From positions 30,627-94,626 of the forward strand of contig JAUSID010000005.1 of NCBI GenBank assembly GCA_030648295.1: DNA of 64,000 bases, given 5' to 3'. Below are positions 59,178 through 64,000 of this stretch, piece after piece (position 1 is the stretch's first letter; each line of letters starts with the position of its first letter). The notes under the pieces are model-generated. The model was not told the DNA's origin. It ran no database searches and worked only from the letters and a program-made list of their open reading frames with translations. The DNA comes from Opitutaceae bacterium (GTDB taxonomy: Bacteria; Verrucomicrobiota; Verrucomicrobiia; Opitutales; Opitutaceae). Both the position numbers and the translations under genes were made by a program.

Positions 59178-60944
59178 ATGGAAGACGTACACGAAAAGAC
59201 CGAAGTGACCGTGCAAGGCATCGCCGCCTCGCAGGGCATCGCCTATGGTCAAATCTTTGTGTACGTCCAGAACGACGTCGAGGTGCCGAGCTACCAGGTC
59301 GAGACCGCAAAGCGGATCGACGAGGTGGCGCGGTTCGACCGCGCGCTGGTGGTGACGCGGCAGCAGATTTCAAAGATCAAGAACGAGGTCGAAAAGAACA
59401 TCGGCGCGGAAGAGGCCGCCATCTTCGACGCCCATCTCATGGTGCTGGAGGACGAGGCGCTGATTGGGGAGACGATTCGCGAGTTTGAGTCGACGGGCCG
59501 CAACATCGAAACCTGTTTTCACAAGGTATCGTCGCGATACGTGCAGGCGTTTTCGGAAATCGACGACGAATACCTGCGCGAACGCGCGGGCGATTTGCGC
59601 GACGTCGCGCAACGGGTGTTGCAAAACCTCCTCGGGCAGGCGGAGAACGCGTTGAACCGGCTCGCGGATCAGCGAATCATCGTGGCGAGCGACATCACTC
59701 CGTCCGACTCCGCCACGCTCGACCGCACCGCGGCGCTCGCGCTCGTGATGGATACGGGCAGCAGGACGAGCCACGCCGTGATCGTCGCGCGCTCGATGAA
59801 AGTGCCGGCGGTGGTCGGCGTCCGTAACCTGACGCAGCGGGTGAAGAATGGCGACTGGGCAATCGTCGATGGATACGACGGGGTGGTGATCCTCAATCCG
59901 TCGGAGAGCACGCTCTTCCGCTACGGCACAATTCAGGAGAAGAAGAAATCGTTCGAGAGCCGGCTGCTCGAAGTGAACCGCCAGCCGGCGGTGACGCTCG
60001 ACGGCGTGGCGGTTTCGCTGCTGGCGAACATCGAAAAGGGCGACGAGGTGACGAAGGCGAAGGCGTATTTCGCGGAAGGGATCGGACTGTATCGCACCGA
60101 ATTCCTGTTCCTCAGCTCCGCGCGGATGCCCAGCGAACACGAACAGTTCATCACCTATAAAGGGGTCGTCGAAGCGATGGCACCGCAGCCGGTGATCATC
60201 CGCACGCTGGATCTGGGCGGCGACAAGCCGATGATGTGGAAGGAGGATTTGTTCCCGAAGGAAAACAATCCCTTCATGGGTTTCCGCGCCATCCGCTTCT
60301 GCCTCGAGCACCAGGACATTTTCAAGGAACAACTCCGCGCCATCCTCCGCGCGAGCGCGTATGGCAAGGTGAAGCTGATGTATCCGATGATTAGCGGGAC
60401 GGAGGAGCTGCTCCGCGCCAACGCGGTGCTCGATGAATGCCGGGTGGAGTTGAAGGCCCGGGGCGTGGCGTTCGACGAGAAGCTCGAGGTCGGCGCGATG
60501 ATTGAGATTCCCAGTGCGGCCGTGACCGCTGACCTGCTGGCGAAGGAGTGCGCTTTTTTCAGCATCGGGACGAACGATCTGATCCAGTACCTGCTTGCGA
60601 TTGACCGGGTGAACGATCGGATCGCGCACCTTTATGAGCCGACGCATCCGGCGATCATTCGCACGCTGAAGCAGATTGTGGACGAGGCGCATCGCCAGAA
60701 CGTGCCGGTCGGTGTCTGCGGCGAGATGGCGGGCGACCCGGTGTTTGCGCCGCTGTTGCTCGGGCTCGGCATGGACTCGTTGAGCATGTCGCCGGCGTGG
60801 CTGCCGGCGGTGAAGTTCCTGATTCGCTCCATGACGATCGCCGATGCGAAGGCGCTGGCGGCGGAGGCGCTGACCCTGCGTTCACCAAAGGAGATCTATG
60901 CCCGTTGCGACGAGTTCTACCGCGCGCGGGTGCGGATGGATTGA
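59178..60944 (+). CDS. ptsI: Phosphoenolpyruvate-protein phosphotransferase, Enzyme I
   Basis: 588 residues, typical EI length. It transfers phosphate from PEP to HPr. The phosphohistidine is H199 in DTGSRTSHAVIVARSMKVPA; the PEP-binding barrel has EFLFLSSARMPSEHEQF, IIRTLDLGGDKPM and VGVCGEMAGDP with the catalytic Cys at 514. A strong GGAGGAGGGG lies upstream of the ATG, in contrast to the repeat-led genes. No HPr or EII gene is in the window, so the partner is unknown; Verrucomicrobiota often have incomplete PTS with a regulatory role. Confidence 0.96.
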   Translation: MEDVHEKTEVTVQGIAASQGIAYGQIFVYVQNDVEVPSYQVETAKRIDEVARFDRALVVTRQQISKIKNEVEKNIGAEEAAIFDAHLMVLEDEALIGETIREFESTGRNIETCFHKVSSRYVQAFSEIDDEYLRERAGDLRDVAQRVLQNLLGQAENALNRLADQRIIVASDITPSDSATLDRTAALALVMDTGSRTSHAVIVARSMKVPAVVGVRNLTQRVKNGDWAIVDGYDGVVILNPSESTLFRYGTIQEKKKSFESRLLEVNRQPAVTLDGVAVSLLANIEKGDEVTKAKAYFAEGIGLYRTEFLFLSSARMPSEHEQFITYKGVVEAMAPQPVIIRTLDLGGDKPMMWKEDLFPKENNPFMGFRAIRFCLEHQDIFKEQLRAILRASAYGKVKLMYPMISGTEELLRANAVLDECRVELKARGVAFDEKLEVGAMIEIPSAAVTADLLAKECAFFSIGTNDLIQYLLAIDRVNDRIAHLYEPTHPAIIRTLKQIVDEAHRQNVPVGVCGEMAGDPVFAPLLLGLGMDSLSMSPAWLPAVKFLIRSMTIADAKALAAEALTLRSPKEIYARCDEFYRARVRMD

Positions 60945-61033
60945 CGTGCCGCGGATGGGGAACGGGTAACACCGGCGTTACACGTGACCAGTTGCGATTT
61001 CGGCGCCGCCGATTATACGAGGAACGACAACGC

Positions 61034-61735
61034 ATGAAACCCCACCGGTGTCCTTCGCGGCTGCTGGCCATCGCCCTCGGCGGCGCCTCGATGTTCGGCA
61101 CCGGGTGCGGGAACCTCTTCATGCCGAAGCACAAGGTGCTGGTGGATGCGATCAGCGCGCCCGACGCGCCCAAGCCTTCCGGCGTGTCGTATCGGCTGGT
61201 GGCGAAACGCTCGGTCGTCAGCCAGACCTCTGCCCAGATATCCGTGGTCAAGGCCTGCATCGATGCGGCTTTGAGCGGGCAGGGGATGTTCGAGGCGCCG
61301 CCGAATGCGCCCTCGGACCTTTTCATCGAAGTCGCATTCGGGCAGGACGTCGCGGCGCGCGTCGATCCGGCCGCGCGCGAAACCTTCCTGCAGTTGTCCG
61401 CGCGTTCGAATCCGGAGCGCTCGATGGATCGCGCCACCGGCCCGGAGTTATGGGATGTGCGCGTCGCGGTGCTGGGTATCTCCGGGCGCATGGAAACGGC
61501 CATGCCGCTGCTTTCGTCCGTCGCTGCGACTTACGTCGGCACCAACACACACATGGAGACGAAGGTCGAGGTGCCGCAGAACTCGCCGACCATCGCCGCG
61601 GTGCGGGAGAATGCGCTGAAGGCGCTCGATACGCGGAATGCCGCACCGCCGCCGCCGCCGGCATCCACCCCACCGCCCGCCGGGCCGCCCCCCTCCGCTC
61701 CACCGACCGCGGCGACACCTCCACCGCAAACGTAG
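61034..61735 (+). CDS. Lipoprotein with proline-rich C-terminus
   Basis: 233 residues from ATG 61034. The signal peptide ends in lipobox GTGC (Cys near residue 26). The middle (about 40-190) is alpha/beta with SYRLVAKRSVVSQTSAQISVV and WDVRVAVLGISGRME; it resembles small outer-membrane lipoproteins of unknown role. The last 35 residues are Pro/Ala-rich, with runs of Pro. No catalytic motif is seen. Confidence 0.7.
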   Translation: MKPHRCPSRLLAIALGGASMFGTGCGNLFMPKHKVLVDAISAPDAPKPSGVSYRLVAKRSVVSQTSAQISVVKACIDAALSGQGMFEAPPNAPSDLFIEVAFGQDVAARVDPAARETFLQLSARSNPERSMDRATGPELWDVRVAVLGISGRMETAMPLLSSVAATYVGTNTHMETKVEVPQNSPTIAAVRENALKALDTRNAAPPPPPASTPPPAGPPPSAPPTAATPPPQT

Positions 61736-61752
61736 CGGTAGTTGCGGTTTGG

Positions 61753-62778
61753 TTACTGGAAGGCGCGCGACAGCGTCGCGGCCGTGTCGTGCCAGGTCGG
61801 CAGCGGTCGCATGGTCGCCTGATGAACCAACTCCGCGTGGAGCGAATCGTCAGTTAGCACGCGCCGCAGCGCCGCGACCCAGGCGCCGTGGTCGTTCGCG
61901 GCCACCGGGACGCAACCGCCAGCGTCGGCGTTTTCCCGCAGCACGGGCAAATCGCTGCACACGCAAGGCACGCCCCCCCACAGCGATTCCAGCAGCGGCA
62001 GGCCGCAGCCTTCGGCGAGGGTTGGAAAAACCGTGGCATGGGCCCGCGCGAACAAACCCGCCAGCATCCGGTCGTCCGCCGCGGCGTGAAAACGGAGCCC
62101 GGCGTGAATCTTGGCGGCGGCCTTCAGCCGTTTCACGATCGGCGCGCCGAAATGCGGATTGACCCGGCCCACCACGTGCAATTCGAAGCGGCAGCCGGAA
62201 CGCCACAGCTGCTCGCATACTTCGAGCAGGAACAGCTGGTTCTTCCGCGGCTCGATGATGCCGACGCAGAGCAGCACCGGAACGGCGTGCGGGCGGACAT
62301 TCGAGCCCACGGCATTGGTCTTCCGCGGCGCCCCATCGAAATCGGCGCCCAGCGGCAGTACCTCGACGGGTGGATGTTGGTCGACACCCTGCCACCGCCA
62401 GAACCCAAGCAGTTCGTCCCGGCTCGCAGCGGAAACGGCCCACACCCGATCGAAGCGCGCGAGCAGTTTCATGTAGACCGGATGCCGCGCGACGCTCTGC
62501 GGCCAGGTGATGTGCGGATGCTTGAGTGGAATCGCGTCATGAAAAATTGCCGCCGCGTGACCCCGGCCTCCGGCGAGAAAGGCGGTGAAGCCGGGCCGCT
62601 CGTCCTCCGAAAAAAGTTCAGCCGTCAGCAGCCAGTCCTTCCTGCCGGCGGGATTCGAGAACGGCCACGCGACGGGAGCGGCTTTGCCCCCGAATTCCTG
62701 CAAGAGGCGCGACGTGACGCGGGTCAGCCCCGAGCGGTGGCGGGCGCGGCCGGTTTTGGTGACGTCGACGTAAATCAT
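61753..62778 (-). CDS. Glycosyltransferase family 4 (group 1)
   Basis: 341 residues. GT-B fold: acceptor half with YVDVTKTGRARHRSGLTRV; donor half with VLLCVGIIEPRKNQLFLLEV and the E-x7-E site in FPTLAEGCGLPLLESLWGGVPCVCSDLPVL. Its start overlaps the next upstream gene stop by ATGA. It is convergent with the lipoprotein gene. Probably adds a sugar to a surface polysaccharide. Confidence 0.92.
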   Translation of the reverse strand: MIYVDVTKTGRARHRSGLTRVTSRLLQEFGGKAAPVAWPFSNPAGRKDWLLTAELFSEDERPGFTAFLAGGRGHAAAIFHDAIPLKHPHITWPQSVARHPVYMKLLARFDRVWAVSAASRDELLGFWRWQGVDQHPPVEVLPLGADFDGAPRKTNAVGSNVRPHAVPVLLCVGIIEPRKNQLFLLEVCEQLWRSGCRFELHVVGRVNPHFGAPIVKRLKAAAKIHAGLRFHAAADDRMLAGLFARAHATVFPTLAEGCGLPLLESLWGGVPCVCSDLPVLRENADAGGCVPVAANDHGAWVAALRRVLTDDSLHAELVHQATMRPLPTWHDTAATLSRAFQ

Positions 62779-63995
62779 ACCGGCGCGGCTCCGATGGCGT
62801 GTTCGAATTCCGCGAGCAGGCGCCGGGCGTTCTTGTGCGCGTCGAAATTCTCCTCCACCCAGCGGCGGGCGGCGTCACGCAGCCGTTCGGCGAGAGCATC
62901 GTCGGCGGCGATGCGCCGGAGGGCCGCTTCCCATTCCACCGGCGATTCCACCGCCGCGACGAGCCCGGTGACGTCATGCGTGACCGCCTCGGTCGTGGCC
63001 GCGGCCGGAGACGTGATGACGACGACCCCCGCGGCCATCGCCTCGGGAATCACATTCGGAAGTCCGTCGCGATCGCCGCTTGGCGCCACGACACCGGTGT
63101 GCAGCAGAACGTCGGCCCACTCGAACTGCGACCAGACGTCATGTTGCGGCAGGTGGCCGGTGAAGGTCACGGCGGCCGCGATACCCAGATGACCGGCGAA
63201 GCGCTCCAGTTCCCCGCGCAGCGGCCCGTCGCCGATGATGCGCGCGTGGAACGGAAGACCGGCGTCCCGCAAGGCGGCATAAATGCGCAGCTGGTGATCA
63301 AGGCCCTTCTTCTCGACCAGCCGCGCGACACACACGAGGTGGAGCGGCACGCGACTGGCGCGCAGGGGTTTCAACGGTGGCAGCCAATCGAGGCCGCGAC
63401 GCACGCAGATGACTTTCCCCGGCGGCAGCCCGCGCTGGATGAGCGCATCACGCGCCATTTCGGTCGAACTGTGGATGAACGCCGCATGCTCGAGCTTGTC
63501 ATTGAGCCACCAGTCGCCGCCGTGCTCGAAAACATCATACGCGTGGGCCGCGGCGCTGAACCGGTGACCGTCCACCCGCCACATGAGCCACGCCGCGGTG
63601 GCGGGCGCGCCGCCCCATGTGGCGTGGATAAGCGCCGGCGGGTCGCGCCGGAAGGCGCGCAGGTGAACGCAGGCAAAGCCGGCGCCGAGCATGTTCTCCC
63701 AGAAATTCAGCCACGATGGCGCGCGCCGCGTGAACAGTCCGCGCAAGAGCTGGGCCAGCACCGCGGGCCGGCGCGACGACTCGTAAGGAATCAGCCAGCA
63801 CAGCGTCAGCAGCCGCCATTTGTTGAAGCGCGCGACGGGCAGGCCGCGAAAGCTGCCGCCACCTCCCCACAACGAATACAGGCTCAGATTCACGCCGTGC
63901 TCCCGCATGGCGATGATCTCGCGTTGCAGGAACGTCTCCGTGTTTTTTGGAAACGTGGTGAAAAAATAGGCGATGACGGGCAGTGAAGCGGACAA
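62775..63995 (-). CDS. Glycosyltransferase family 4, AmsK/ExoL-like; start near window edge
   Basis: 406 residues from a TTG at 63995; the frame stays open to the window end, so the true start may lie outside. The N-terminus IAYFFTTFPKNTETFLQREI is the typical exopolysaccharide GT4 start; VCVARLVEKKGLDHQLRIYA and GLPNVIPEAMAAGVVVITS provide the donor site with E-x7-E. It is coupled to the following GT4 by ATGA. Confidence 0.9.
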   Translation of the reverse strand: MSASLPVIAYFFTTFPKNTETFLQREIIAMREHGVNLSLYSLWGGGGSFRGLPVARFNKWRLLTLCWLIPYESSRRPAVLAQLLRGLFTRRAPSWLNFWENMLGAGFACVHLRAFRRDPPALIHATWGGAPATAAWLMWRVDGHRFSAAAHAYDVFEHGGDWWLNDKLEHAAFIHSSTEMARDALIQRGLPPGKVICVRRGLDWLPPLKPLRASRVPLHLVCVARLVEKKGLDHQLRIYAALRDAGLPFHARIIGDGPLRGELERFAGHLGIAAAVTFTGHLPQHDVWSQFEWADVLLHTGVVAPSGDRDGLPNVIPEAMAAGVVVITSPAAATTEAVTHDVTGLVAAVESPVEWEAALRRIAADDALAERLRDAARRWVEENFDAHKNARRLLAEFEHAIGAAPV

Positions 63996-64000
63996 GGCGG

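Noticed and set aside
1..64000. tRNA, rRNA, tmRNA, or complete insertion sequence
   Set aside because: I looked through all spacers and saw no cloverleaf with TTCRA arm, no rRNA sequence and no transposase gene.

Overview
The window reads as a GC-rich chromosomal segment of a Verrucomicrobiota bacterium, most likely Opitutaceae. The evidence is a PVC-type heme-binding membrane-bound dehydrogenase, a DUF1080 (3-keto-disaccharide hydrolase) protein, GFO/IDH/MocA oxidoreductases, a DUF6580-like membrane protein, a GxxExxY protein and intergenic spacers full of short repeats. This placement rests on recognised families; no rRNA or tRNA is present to confirm it. About 55 genes are supported. There is no prophage, CRISPR array or complete insertion sequence.

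Layout. (1) 1-8.5 kb: the end of a HAD acid phosphatase, a TonB-dependent receptor coupled to it, a very large secreted GH2-type protein, an orphan C-terminal piece of an oligopeptide-binding protein and a coiled-coil membrane protein. (2) 8.5-20 kb: an assimilatory sulfate reduction locus. cobA-cbiX-cysI (siroheme synthesis plus sulfite reductase, three overlapping genes) diverges from cysH-cysD-cysN and an Rrf2 regulator; then come a porin, a divergent LysR regulator and cysE. (3) 20-30 kb: a PIN-PhoH ATPase, a six-helix membrane protein next to a PduO-type adenosyltransferase, an oxidoreductase overlapping def, an unrecognised two-gene membrane/coiled-coil unit and a GNAT. (4) 29-37 kb: a probable sugar-oxidation group (DUF1080 protein, ABC ATPase, GFO/IDH/MocA enzyme, giant heme protein). 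(5) 37-42 kb: surE, pnp, rpsO and a DciA/DUF721 protein. (6) 42-48 kb: surface-polysaccharide genes (two GT2, a methyltransferase, a GT9, an MsbA-like exporter). (7) 48-60 kb: a GxxExxY gene framed by 42-bp repeats, then a leftward run pyrF-ispD-ispF-oppA3-oppA2-oppA1-oppB-oppC, with ispE and ptsI diverging. (8) 61-64 kb: a lipoprotein and two GT4 glycosyltransferases.

The most unusual property is the spacer DNA. At least a dozen different short repeat families occupy the gaps. Several are tandem arrays that abut a start codon, and on the coding strand they are pyrimidine-rich (for example GTCTTCC units before pduO, oppB and ispD; CTGTCTCC before the DUF1080 gene; AGTCCCTT before dciA; CTTTCAC before cysN), in the place where a Shine-Dalgarno sequence would be expected. 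Other families are inverted pairs, or hairpins that begin on a TAG stop codon. Several repeats have been read into proteins as new termini. The GxxExxY gene is flanked by, and partly ends inside, one of these families. This leader-repeat architecture and the GxxExxY repeat cassette are the best candidates for an undescribed system.
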